The position numbers and the translations under genes are program-made. DNA of 12,478 nt from an uncultured Spirochaetales bacterium (GTDB lineage: Bacteria > Spirochaetota > Spirochaetia > Sphaerochaetales > Sphaerochaetaceae), in NCBI GenBank assembly GCA_937902565.1, contig CALFMX010000165.1, forward strand, positions 1-12,478. The letters run 5' to 3'. The notes under the pieces were generated by a model. That model was not told the origin of the DNA and did no database searches. It worked only from the letters and a program-made list of their open reading frames with translations. This document shows, one piece after another, positions 1 through 7,066 of this stretch (position 1 is its first letter; every line of letters begins with the position of its first letter).

Positions 1-1047
1 TGGCTCTTCTCCTCCCCCTGGTGCGAGGAGGTCAAGATCATCGCCATAACCGGCACCAAGGGGAAGACGGTGACCAGCGCTGCGGTCGCCCATGCCCTCA
101 CCGAGCTCGGCTTCGAGGCGATGCAGTGCGGCAATATGGGGATCAGCGCCTTCAGCGTGCTCTCGGAGTGGGAACGGCGCAAGGCAGCGGGCAAGGCGCT
201 GCCCGACTACCTCGTCTGCGAGTTCTCCTCGTGGCAGATCCGTGACACGGTCACGGCCCTGAACGGCAACCTCCCGGAGATGGAGGTCTGCGCCCTGACC
301 AACTTCTACCCCGACCACCTCAACACCTACGACTCCATCGAGCGCTATCTCGAGGATAAGCTCGAGCTCTTCACCAAGACGGTGAAGAATGCGGTTGCCC
401 CCGATGCCCTCGTTGCACGGATCTCCTCCCTCACCGGCCTCGACAAGAAGAAGATTCGTGGCATCGACCACGTCAGCGTCAAGGATCTTGAGGAGACACC
501 ACACCTCAAGAGCGCCTATGCGATCCTGCTCTCCCTCCACTTCAAGTACCGCTCGATCATCAAGGCACTGTCGACCTTCCAGGGGGTTCCCCACCGTATC
601 GAGCAGGTCGCCGCCCACAACAACATCATCTTCATCAACGACAGCGCCGCAACGATCCCCGAGGCGGTGCACTTCACCTGCTCCCGCTTCGATTCGCTCA
701 ACGTGCACCTGATCTGCGGGGGGACGGACAAGAACCTCAGTCCCCTTGCGATGGAAAGCGAGCTCGAGGGGGCGACCAGCCTCTCCCTGCTCGACGGCTC
801 CTTCACCCGGGACAAGTTGCTCCCGCTGCTGGACGAGCGGAAGATCGCCTATCACGGGCCCTTTTCGACGATGGCCGAGGCCTTGGCGGCAAGCTACCAG
901 AGCGCTCTGGAGAAGCAGGCCGAGGTGCCCAACATCATCCAGGTGATCCTGCTCAGCCCCGGGGCCACATCCTTTGAGCTCTTCTTGAATGAGTTCGACC
1001 GGGGCAACCAGTTCAAGGCACTCGTCTCAGCGATCGCCTCAACCTGA
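1..1047 (+). CDS. murD: UDP-N-acetylmuramoyl-alanine--D-glutamate ligase (MurD), 5'-truncated
   Basis: MurD adds D-glutamate to UDP-MurNAc-L-alanine with ATP in the cytoplasm, a step of peptidoglycan precursor synthesis. The reading frame is open from base 1 to a TGA at 1045-1047, giving 348 residues. The family is about 450 residues, so roughly 100 N-terminal residues (the UDP-binding domain) lie outside the window. The GTG at 70 is an internal codon, not a start. Visible landmarks: ATP P-loop GTKGKT (52-69); CEFSSWQ, equivalent to the ELSSFQ of E. coli MurD; LTNFYPDHLNTY; a lysine at 358-360 in EDKLELF, the expected carbamylated lysine; GVPHRIE then NDSAAT (637-654); and the C-terminal LLSPGATSFELF...RGNQFKALV, the MurD signature. 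Odd point: E. coli-type MurD has NDSKAT, and the lysine is alanine here. The last 35 bp overlap the end of the opposite-strand transferase gene, and no terminator is visible. Assignment to MurD rather than another Mur ligase is firm. Confidence 0.95.
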   Translation, partial: WLFSSPWCEEVKIIAITGTKGKTVTSAAVAHALTELGFEAMQCGNMGISAFSVLSEWERRKAAGKALPDYLVCEFSSWQIRDTVTALNGNLPEMEVCALTNFYPDHLNTYDSIERYLEDKLELFTKTVKNAVAPDALVARISSLTGLDKKKIRGIDHVSVKDLEETPHLKSAYAILLSLHFKYRSIIKALSTFQGVPHRIEQVAAHNNIIFINDSAATIPEAVHFTCSRFDSLNVHLICGGTDKNLSPLAMESELEGATSLSLLDGSFTRDKLLPLLDERKIAYHGPFSTMAEALAASYQSALEKQAEVPNIIQVILLSPGATSFELFLNEFDRGNQFKALVSAIAST

Positions 1048-2008
1048 GGAGGGCGTACCGCAGGCCCTCGGCCACTCGAAAGAGACGCCAGAGCAGGGGG
1101 CGATAGGCCCAATCCAGTGTGGGGGGGCGCTCGATGCGCACCCCTGAGAAGGAGCGCTTGAAGAGCTCCAGGCTCGCAAGATGCCCATCCCGCCCATCAG
1201 GGCCCCCTACCCCATAGAGGTCATAGACCGTGCACCCGCGCTCGCACGCCATCGCGATGGCCCGGTCCTGCAGGGCGTATGAGGGGGAGATCCCCTCAAG
1301 GCGCCTGGAGGCACCGATGAGGTAGAGCGCCTCGCGCTCTGAGAAGAGGACGATGATCGCAGCGACCAGCTCTCCCGAGAGGGTGGCGGTGAGGAGGCGG
1401 ATATCACCCTCGCCCCCACTGCCGACGAGGGTGGCAAGGTAGGAGCGGCTGCGGGGAAAGAACCCCTCGCGCTCGGCGGTATGGCGGTAGAGCTCACAGA
1501 ATGAGTCGAAGACCCCCGCTTCTCCCCGCCACTCGTCGACCAGCAGGTTGTGCTGCCTGCACTTCTTCAGCGCACGCCGTGCCCGCTCATGGTAGGCTCT
1601 GATAATCGCGTCATAGCCCGGAGAGAGGTCCATGCGAATGGTCGCCTCCGGCTGGATCGAGTGTGGGCACGGGACCCATGGCCCATAGTCGGTGCACACA
1701 GGGACGGTGAAGGGCAAGTCGACACGCAGGACAAAGGTGTGCCGGCCCAGGAGGGGTTTCAGCGCCTCTGCCAAAGTGGCGAGCTCCCCAAGCCCGATAT
1801 CGTCGGGTCCGAAGGGGATGTATGCCATCGCAAAGGGGCCGGCAAGGGTGCGGGACAAGACGAGGAGGTCAGAGACCTGACCCCCCCGTTCAATGGTAAA
1901 CCCATATGCATGCCAGCCGTGCTCCTCCTTGACCGCAGCCCAGAGCGGGGTCTGCAGGGCAGAGTGGGAGCGGGAGAGTGAAGTGACATCACACCCGCGA
2001 ACCTGCAC
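1013..2008 (-). CDS. FemAB/FemX-like peptidoglycan bridge aminoacyltransferase (GNAT-fold)
   Basis: This 331-residue protein looks like the FemA/FemB/FemX/MurM family, whose members transfer an amino acid from aminoacyl-tRNA to the stem-peptide side chain of lipid-linked peptidoglycan precursors at the inner face of the membrane. Supporting features: an N-terminal LQTPLWAAVKEEHGW segment, a central basic helix (RARRALKKCRQHNLLV) with GVFDSFCELYRHTAEREGF after it, a strand IRLLTATLSGELVAA typical of the GNAT fold, and the family hallmark YDLYGVGG (residues 262-269) followed by LFKRSFSG. The GTG start lies 11 bp after the metG stop, with GGGGC as a weak ribosome site, so it is probably translated from the metG transcript. 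Its 3' end overlaps murD tail-to-tail by 35 bp. Spirochaete peptidoglycan is known to carry ornithine with glycine, so glycine transfer is a plausible but unproven role. The amino acid used cannot be read from the sequence. Confidence 0.8.
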   Translation of the reverse strand: MQVRGCDVTSLSRSHSALQTPLWAAVKEEHGWHAYGFTIERGGQVSDLLVLSRTLAGPFAMAYIPFGPDDIGLGELATLAEALKPLLGRHTFVLRVDLPFTVPVCTDYGPWVPCPHSIQPEATIRMDLSPGYDAIIRAYHERARRALKKCRQHNLLVDEWRGEAGVFDSFCELYRHTAEREGFFPRSRSYLATLVGSGGEGDIRLLTATLSGELVAAIIVLFSEREALYLIGASRRLEGISPSYALQDRAIAMACERGCTVYDLYGVGGPDGRDGHLASLELFKRSFSGVRIERPPTLDWAYRPLLWRLFRVAEGLRYALLRLRRSLRRVP

Positions 2009-2019
2009 GGCTGCCCCGG

Positions 2020-4230
2020 TCAGTTGACCACGCCGTTGAGGTAGCGTGTGACCTTGAGTACCTTGCCCTCGCTGCCGATGGCCTTGCCATCGACCTTCAC
2101 CACCCCGTCCTCGGTGTAGATCGGCATGTCGAAGAAGTGGTCGGCCTTGATGTACGGTTGCTCAAGGGCGGGCAACGGGTAGCCTTCGAGGTTCAGGACC
2201 GTGCCTGCCTCGAACTCATCGGCGAAAATCACCTCACAGGTGGTATGTTCGGGTGCATCGGGGTCGTTTGCCGCCAGCAGCATCCCCCGGCTCTTCACTC
2301 CGCGGAAGTTTGCCGGCTTGAGGTTGCTCACCACGACGATGTTGCGCCCCAAAAGCTCGCTCGCCTCATAGTAGGGGACAATCGAGCTGACGATGGTCCG
2401 GCTCTCCTCCTCCTTCATGTCCAGGGTGAGGATGTAGAGCTTGTCCCCCTGAGGGTGCTTCTCCACCTCGCTGATATGTGCAATCTTGAGGATGACGCGA
2501 TCGGCAAAGCGATCGGCCAGGCTCATCTCTGTCTCTGTCTTCTCCATCTCTCTCTCCATATGTTCCTTGCGCTCATCCTGGCTGCCACTGTAGCGAACCC
2601 TGAGCTCATTGATCTGCTCATCCTCAAGCTTGGTGAAGAGGAGGCTCACCTCCCCAACCTCGTTGATGCCCTCCCCCTTGCCCAGGTCGGTCCACCGCGC
2701 CCCATCGGCCTTGAGGAAGGAGAGGATAGTGCGGCTGGTCGACGGCATATAGGGCTCGACCATGATGCCCAGGTCCCTGATGAGGTAGACCAGGGTCTTG
2801 AGCAGGCTCTTGGCACGCTCGGGATCGGTGGTGCGCAGTTTCCACGGCTCGCTCTCCTGGAAGATCTTGTTCCCGAGCGATGAGAGGGCGAGGATCTGCC
2901 TGAGCGCCTCGCGCTCCTCGGCGCGCTCAAGAAGGGCATCGATCTGCGCTTCGCGACTCTTCACCTCACCCCAGAGCCCCTCGTCAAGCGCGGAGGCAAA
3001 GATCTCGTTGTCCGGGTAGAAGCGCCTGACGAAGGTCAGGGTCCGGTTCACGAGGTTGGAGAGGTTTCCGATGAGCTCACCGTTGACCTTCTCCTGCAGG
3101 TCGCTCCAGCTGAAGGTCACATCACTCCTCTCCGGGCGGTTGAGGTAGACGTAGAAGCGCCAGACATCAGCGGGGATGCCGGTCTCCTGCACGTCGTTGC
3201 CGAAGATCCCGATGCCCAGGCTCTTGCTGAACTTGCCCCCCTCGTAGTTGAGGTATTCGGTGCTCGACATGTGGTGGAGCATCGTCCACTCCTCCCCGGT
3301 GGCCAGGAGGCACGAGGGGAAAATGACGGTGTGGAAGGGGATGTTGTCCTTGCCGATGAACTGGAAGAGCTCCACATTGGCCGGGTCATGCCACCACGAT
3401 TTCCACGCGTCGGTAGCATTCGCCGTTATGGAGATGTAGCCGATGGGGGCATCGAACCAGACGTAGAAGACCTTGTTCTCATACCCCTTCTTCGGAACCG
3501 GAATCCCCCACTTCAAGTCACGGGTGATACAGCGCTCCTTCAGCCCATCACGGATCCAGGAGCGGGTCATCTGGATGGCATTGTGTGACCAGAAGCCTTC
3601 GACGCTCGCCTTCTCCATCCACGCCTCCAGAAGCGGCAACGCCTTGGGCAGGTCGATGTAGAGGTGGCGTGTCAGCTTGGCCACCGGGGTGGTGCCGCAG
3701 ACCCCGCAGCGGGGGGCGATGAGTTCGGTGGGGTCGAGCAGGGTCTGGCAGTTGTCGCACTGGTCCCCGCGTGCCCCCTCATAGTTGCAGTGGGGGCAGG
3801 TCCCCTCGACGAACCGGTCGGCGAGGAAGCGGTCGCAGGTGGGGCAGTAGAGCTGCTCCACCTCGTGCTCGTTGATATAGCCCGCCTCGTCGACCTTGGT
3901 GAAGATCTCCTGGACGATCTGGGTCTGCAACGGGGTGCTGGTGCGCCCGAAGTAGTCGAAATCGATCTCGAACCACTTGTAGATATCGCTGTGGATCACA
4001 TGGTAGCGGTCACAGAGCTCTCGGGGGGTGACCCCCTCCTTGAGTGCCCGCGTCTCGGTGGCGGTGCCGTACTCATCGGTGCCGCAGACGTAGAGGGTCT
4101 CATACCCCTTGGAGCGGCAGAAACGGGCGAACACATCGGCTGACAGCACCTGGGTAAGGTTGCCGAGGTGGGGGATGTTGTTCACATATGGGAGCGCACT
4201 GGTGATCAATCTCTTTTTCATACCGCCCAT
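2020..4230 (-). CDS. metG: Methionine--tRNA ligase with C-terminal tRNA-binding domain
   Basis: Class I aminoacyl-tRNA synthetase that charges tRNA-Met with methionine in the cytoplasm. In its 736 residues: the HIGH-type motif is PHLGN (20-24); a zinc-knuckle insertion has four CXXC pairs at 129/132, 145/148, 158/161 and 175/178; the KMSKS motif is KFSKS (333-337); the anticodon-binding helical domain follows; then a charged linker (about 545-568) leads into an EMAPII/Trbp111-like OB-fold tRNA-binding domain (about 569-680, with NLKPANFRGVKSRGMLLAA). A further 56 residues follow that domain (see findings). Start: the ATG at 4230 has GGAG at 4241-4238, 7 nt upstream; the in-frame ATG at 4221 is the alternative but lies 16 nt from that site. 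It is the first gene of a two-gene operon with the FemX-like transferase and is divergent from hflK. I could not identify its promoter in the 101-bp gap with confidence. Confidence 0.97.
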   Translation of the reverse strand: MGGMKKRLITSALPYVNNIPHLGNLTQVLSADVFARFCRSKGYETLYVCGTDEYGTATETRALKEGVTPRELCDRYHVIHSDIYKWFEIDFDYFGRTSTPLQTQIVQEIFTKVDEAGYINEHEVEQLYCPTCDRFLADRFVEGTCPHCNYEGARGDQCDNCQTLLDPTELIAPRCGVCGTTPVAKLTRHLYIDLPKALPLLEAWMEKASVEGFWSHNAIQMTRSWIRDGLKERCITRDLKWGIPVPKKGYENKVFYVWFDAPIGYISITANATDAWKSWWHDPANVELFQFIGKDNIPFHTVIFPSCLLATGEEWTMLHHMSSTEYLNYEGGKFSKSLGIGIFGNDVQETGIPADVWRFYVYLNRPERSDVTFSWSDLQEKVNGELIGNLSNLVNRTLTFVRRFYPDNEIFASALDEGLWGEVKSREAQIDALLERAEEREALRQILALSSLGNKIFQESEPWKLRTTDPERAKSLLKTLVYLIRDLGIMVEPYMPSTSRTILSFLKADGARWTDLGKGEGINEVGEVSLLFTKLEDEQINELRVRYSGSQDERKEHMEREMEKTETEMSLADRFADRVILKIAHISEVEKHPQGDKLYILTLDMKEEESRTIVSSIVPYYEASELLGRNIVVVSNLKPANFRGVKSRGMLLAANDPDAPEHTTCEVIFADEFEAGTVLNLEGYPLPALEQPYIKADHFFDMPIYTEDGVVKVDGKAIGSEGKVLKVTRYLNGVVN

Positions 4231-4270
4231 GATAGCTCTCCGCTCCCTTTATTTCAATGGCATCCGCTCC

Positions 4271-4299
4271 TTGACGGGGGGCATGCCTCTCAGTACATT
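4271..4299 (+). promoter_or_regulatory. Sigma70-type promoter of hflK-hflC
   Basis: TTGACG (4271-4276) and TACATT (4294-4299) are separated by exactly 17 bp. Transcription would begin near 4306, leaving a leader of about 26 nt that contains the ribosome site AAGGAGAAA (4321-4329) before the ATG at 4332. No convincing promoter for the divergent metG was found in the rest of this 101-bp gap. Confidence 0.7.
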
Positions 4300-4331
4300 G
4301 GGAGTGTGCGCCCTGCACTCAAGGAGAAATC

Positions 4332-5315
4332 ATGGATACCATGCAGCAAAACCCAAGGCCTGCAAGAAAGACGGTGAATATCAGCCCGAAACTCGTATTG
4401 TGGGTCGTGGTAGCTGTTGTGCTCGTCATGTTGGTGCTCAGTAGCTTCTTCGTTGTCGACCAGACCGAACAAGCTGTTGTCCTGCGCCTTGGAAAGTACA
4501 ACCGGGCCGTCGGACCTGGCCTTCAGACCAAGATCCCGTTGGGCATCGAGGCCAGTTACAACGTCCCCACCCAGGTGGTTCAGACAATGACCTTCGGCTA
4601 CAGGCCCAGCAACAGCTCGTCATCGCTCTTGAAGCACGCCGATTACACCAACGAGAGCCTCATGCTCACCGGCGATTTGAACATCATCGACGTACAGTGG
4701 ATCGTCCAGTACAAGATTGAGAACCCGTACAACTGGATGTTCAACGTCGAGAGGCGGGAGACGACGATCAGGGACATCAGCCAGAGCGTGATGAACAAGC
4801 TCGTCGGGGACCTGCCGATCCTCAGTGTCATGACCAACCAGCGAACCCGCATCGAGGTCGAGGCGCAGGAGAACATGCAGACCCTCTTCGACTCCTTCGG
4901 CTTGGGCGTGCGCGTCATCACCGTCAAGCTCCAGAACATCGTCCCGCCGGTCGGTGAGGTACAGGACGCCTTCGAGGACGTCAACAAGGCAATCCAGGAT
5001 ATGAACCGCCTCATCAACGAGGGCAAGCAGAACTATAACAAGGTAATCCCGTCGGCACGGGGAGAGGCCAACCAGATCATCCAGGTCGCTGAGGGATACG
5101 CCAGTGAGCGGGTCAACCAGGCAACCGGTGATGTGGCACGCTTCGACAGTGTCAGGCAGGAGTATGAGAAGAGCAAGGAGATCACCCGCCAGCGCCTCTA
5201 CATCGAGACGATGGAGTCGATCATCACCCCGAAGGATGGAGGCTCGGTCACCTTGGTTGACAAGAAACTTGCCAACTACCTGCCCATCCAGATGCTCGAA
5301 GGGGGTGCAAAATGA
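4332..5315 (+). CDS. hflK: SPFH/band-7 membrane protein HflK
   Basis: HflK forms a large membrane cage with HflC that surrounds and modulates the FtsH protease. The 327-residue product has a short N-terminal tail, one transmembrane helix (about residues 20-42), then the SPFH/prohibitin core beginning VVDQTEQAVVLRLGKYNRAVGPGLQTKIP, and a long alanine/glutamate-rich helical region (VIPSARGEANQIIQVAEGYASERVNQATGD region), which is diagnostic for HflK. It is about 90 residues shorter than E. coli HflK; the missing part corresponds to the glycine-rich N-terminus of the enterobacterial protein. The ATG at 4332 is preceded by AAGGAGAAATC, a strong ribosome site. The gene overlaps hflC by 4 bp (ATGA), so the two are translationally coupled. 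ftsH is not in the window. Confidence 0.93.
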   Translation: MDTMQQNPRPARKTVNISPKLVLWVVVAVVLVMLVLSSFFVVDQTEQAVVLRLGKYNRAVGPGLQTKIPLGIEASYNVPTQVVQTMTFGYRPSNSSSSLLKHADYTNESLMLTGDLNIIDVQWIVQYKIENPYNWMFNVERRETTIRDISQSVMNKLVGDLPILSVMTNQRTRIEVEAQENMQTLFDSFGLGVRVITVKLQNIVPPVGEVQDAFEDVNKAIQDMNRLINEGKQNYNKVIPSARGEANQIIQVAEGYASERVNQATGDVARFDSVRQEYEKSKEITRQRLYIETMESIITPKDGGSVTLVDKKLANYLPIQMLEGGAK

Positions 5316-6307
5316 GTGTAGGAATGAATAAGAAACTTATCACGACCGTCGTGGTCGTCATCCTCTTTCTCGTGATCTTCATCCTGCTCGGACCCTTCTA
5401 CATCCTGTATGAAGGCCAGCAGTCGGTGGTCACCCGGTTCGGGAAGATCGTAGATATCGAGCAGGACGCCGGCTTGAAGTTCAAGATGCCCCTGATCGAC
5501 AACGTGGTGCTCTACCCCAAGAAGATCATCAGCTGGGACGGGGCTGCACAGCGCATCCCGACCAAGGAGAACCAGTTCATCTGGGTCGATACCACCGCCC
5601 GCTGGAGAATCTCAGACCCGGCCCTCTACTATGAGACGGTGAATACCATCGACAACGGACTCTCCCGGCTCAACGACGTGCTCGACAGCTCGATCCGTAC
5701 GATCGTCAGTGAGAACTACCTCAATGAGGCGGTGCGCAACTCCAACCAGATCAATACGATCACCATCGAGGAGGAGGTGCAGAGCCTCGACTCCGAGGAA
5801 GATGCCGAGACTTTGCGCAACCTCACCGCCACGGTGGCCAAGCAGGAGACGATCAAGATCGGTCGTGACGGCTTGTCGACGATGATGTACAACCAGGCCA
5901 AGAAATTCACCGATGGCTTCGGCATCGAGCTCATCGACATCGTGGTGCGCCAGATCCGCTACAGCGACGACCTCACCGAGAGCGTCTACCAGCGCATGAT
6001 CAAGGAGCGTAACCAGATCGCCGAGGCGTACCGCTCCTACGGACGAGGCCAGCTTGCACAGTGGCAGGGAAAGACCGAGAGCGAGCAGAAGCAGATCCTC
6101 AGTGCCGCCTATGCGACCGCTGAACAGACCAAGGGTATCGCCGATGCCCGGGCGACGCAGATCTACGCCGATGCCTATGCAGCGGACCCCCAGTTCTTCG
6201 AACTCTGGAGGACCCTTGAGTCCTACCGCAAGACGATCCCCACCCTTGAGAAGGTCCTCTCCACCGATATGGAGTACTTCAACCTCCTCTACGGCAAGGA
6301 TCAATGA
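5312..6307 (+). CDS. hflC: SPFH/band-7 membrane protein HflC
   Basis: Partner of HflK in the membrane complex that modulates FtsH. The 331-residue length matches E. coli HflC (334). There is an N-terminal transmembrane helix (about residues 9-27), then the SPFH core: YEGQQSVVTRFGKIV, DTTARWRISDPALYYETVNT, IRTIVSENYLNEAVRN, GIELIDIVVRQIRYSDDLTESVYQRMIKERNQIAEAYRSYG, and the C-terminal ADPQFFELWRTLESYRKTI, all typical of HflC. The ATG at 5312 overlaps the hflK stop and has AAGGGGGT (5299-5306) at good spacing; an ATG at 5324 lacks a well-placed site. About 45 residues (EEEVQSLDSEEDAETLRNL and flanks) form a charged insertion between core strands. The gene is closed by a strong terminator 20 bp downstream, so hflKC is a two-gene unit. 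Confidence 0.93.
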   Translation: MSVGMNKKLITTVVVVILFLVIFILLGPFYILYEGQQSVVTRFGKIVDIEQDAGLKFKMPLIDNVVLYPKKIISWDGAAQRIPTKENQFIWVDTTARWRISDPALYYETVNTIDNGLSRLNDVLDSSIRTIVSENYLNEAVRNSNQINTITIEEEVQSLDSEEDAETLRNLTATVAKQETIKIGRDGLSTMMYNQAKKFTDGFGIELIDIVVRQIRYSDDLTESVYQRMIKERNQIAEAYRSYGRGQLAQWQGKTESEQKQILSAAYATAEQTKGIADARATQIYADAYAADPQFFELWRTLESYRKTIPTLEKVLSTDMEYFNLLYGKDQ

Positions 6308-6326
6308 CCGATTTTCATCCAATGTT

Positions 6327-6356
6327 GGGGAAGGCCGCCGGGCCTTCCCCTTTTTT
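6327..6356 (+). terminator. Rho-independent terminator of hflKC
   Basis: A perfect 10-bp inverted repeat, GGGGAAGGCC (6327-6336) and GGCCTTCCCC (6341-6350), with a 4-nt loop and six T residues (6351-6356). It lies 20 bp after the hflC stop and only 23 bp before the next ATG. Confidence 0.95.
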
Positions 6357-6367
6357 CGCCCACTTGC

Positions 6368-6373
6368 TACGCT
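6368..6373 (+). promoter_or_regulatory. Putative -10 element of a leaderless transcript for the HAD gene
   Basis: TACGCT ends 6 nt before the ATG at 6380, placing the expected transcription start on or next to the start codon. No Shine-Dalgarno sequence is present (GGGA is only 2 nt from the ATG). Any -35 would fall at about 6345-6350 (TTCCCC) inside the 3' arm of the hflC terminator and matches consensus poorly. The call rests mainly on the position of the -10 and on the parallel at the arsR-type gene. Confidence 0.45.
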
Positions 6374-6379
6374 GGGACC

Positions 6380-7066
6380 ATGGACAAGGACACCTGCATC
6401 ATCTTTGACTTCGACGGCACCCTCTACCCGATCATCGGCTTCGACAGCGAACAGCTGCTCATCCACTGCCTCGCCCAGGAGGCGGATGAGGCGTATAGGA
6501 GCGAGGCGGAGCGCTTCATCGCCGATGACCAGGCGGGGTGCTTCCTCCTCGAGGACTTCCACCTCCGCTATGCGGCCCTGGCACGGCGGGCGACCCCATC
6601 ACACATCGATGAGGTGGCCCGCCGGCTGGCCGGCCTGTTGGACACACGCGACCGGGAGGCGCTCGCCCGTCTCAAGGAGGAGAGCGGGGCGGACTTTGTC
6701 ATCCTCAGCTGCGGCACCGAAAACCTTGCCGAGGCGTTCCTTGACCACCTGGGTATCAGGGACCTCTTCTCTGCCATCAGGGCAAAGCGCCTCATCTTCA
6801 CCGATGGGGGCGAGGCGACCGTACGCGTGGATATCCACACCCCGGAGGCGAAACGGAGAGCCGTTGAGGAGCTGAGGGATCGCTACACCACCATCGTGGC
6901 ATGCGGGGACGGGCCGACCGATATCCCGATGCTCGAGGCGGCCGACCTGGGTCTGGTCATCGACTGGAGCGGCTCCAATGAATCGGGCCCCTTCGAGACA
7001 CACACCACCCTCCCCTCCCTCTGCTCTGCCATCGAAACCTATCTTGCAAGGGCGCGCGAGGCCTGA
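6380..7066 (+). CDS. HAD-superfamily phosphatase (phosphoserine-phosphatase-like, substrate unknown)
   Basis: A 228-residue haloacid-dehalogenase-type hydrolase, expected to be a soluble magnesium-dependent phosphatase using an aspartyl-phosphate intermediate. All four motifs are visible: motif I DFDGTLY with nucleophile D10 and acid/base D12; motif II serine S110 in ILSCGTEN; motif III lysine K158 in TPEAKRRAV; motif IV GDGPTDIPML with D177 and D181. About 95 residues between motifs I and II form a helical cap, as in the SerB-like/HAD-IB group. Substrate could be phosphoserine or another small phosphomonoester (MtnX-type enzymes look similar); nothing nearby decides it. The ATG at 6380 gives the right distance to motif I but has no ribosome site; see the leaderless proposal. 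The 3' end overlaps the opposite-strand permease gene by 28 bp. Confidence 0.85.
   Translation: MDKDTCIIFDFDGTLYPIIGFDSEQLLIHCLAQEADEAYRSEAERFIADDQAGCFLLEDFHLRYAALARRATPSHIDEVARRLAGLLDTRDREALARLKEESGADFVILSCGTENLAEAFLDHLGIRDLFSAIRAKRLIFTDGGEATVRVDIHTPEAKRRAVEELRDRYTTIVACGDGPTDIPMLEAADLGLVIDWSGSNESGPFETHTTLPSLCSAIETYLARAREA

Noticed and set aside
70..72. GTG at 70 as the start of murD
   Set aside because: The frame is open to base 1 and the ATP-binding P-loop lies upstream of this codon (52-69), so it is internal.
2137..2883. 248-codon plus-strand open frame within metG
   Set aside because: Shadow of metG with leucine/aspartate-rich translation and no domain.
4231..4270. Possible metG promoter with a -10 such as TGAAAT
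   Set aside because: No acceptable -35 at the right spacing could be found on the minus strand.
5612..6562. 316-codon open frame on the minus strand across hflC and the HAD gene
   Set aside because: It crosses the hflC terminator and two well-supported genes, and its translation looks like an antisense shadow of GC-rich codons.
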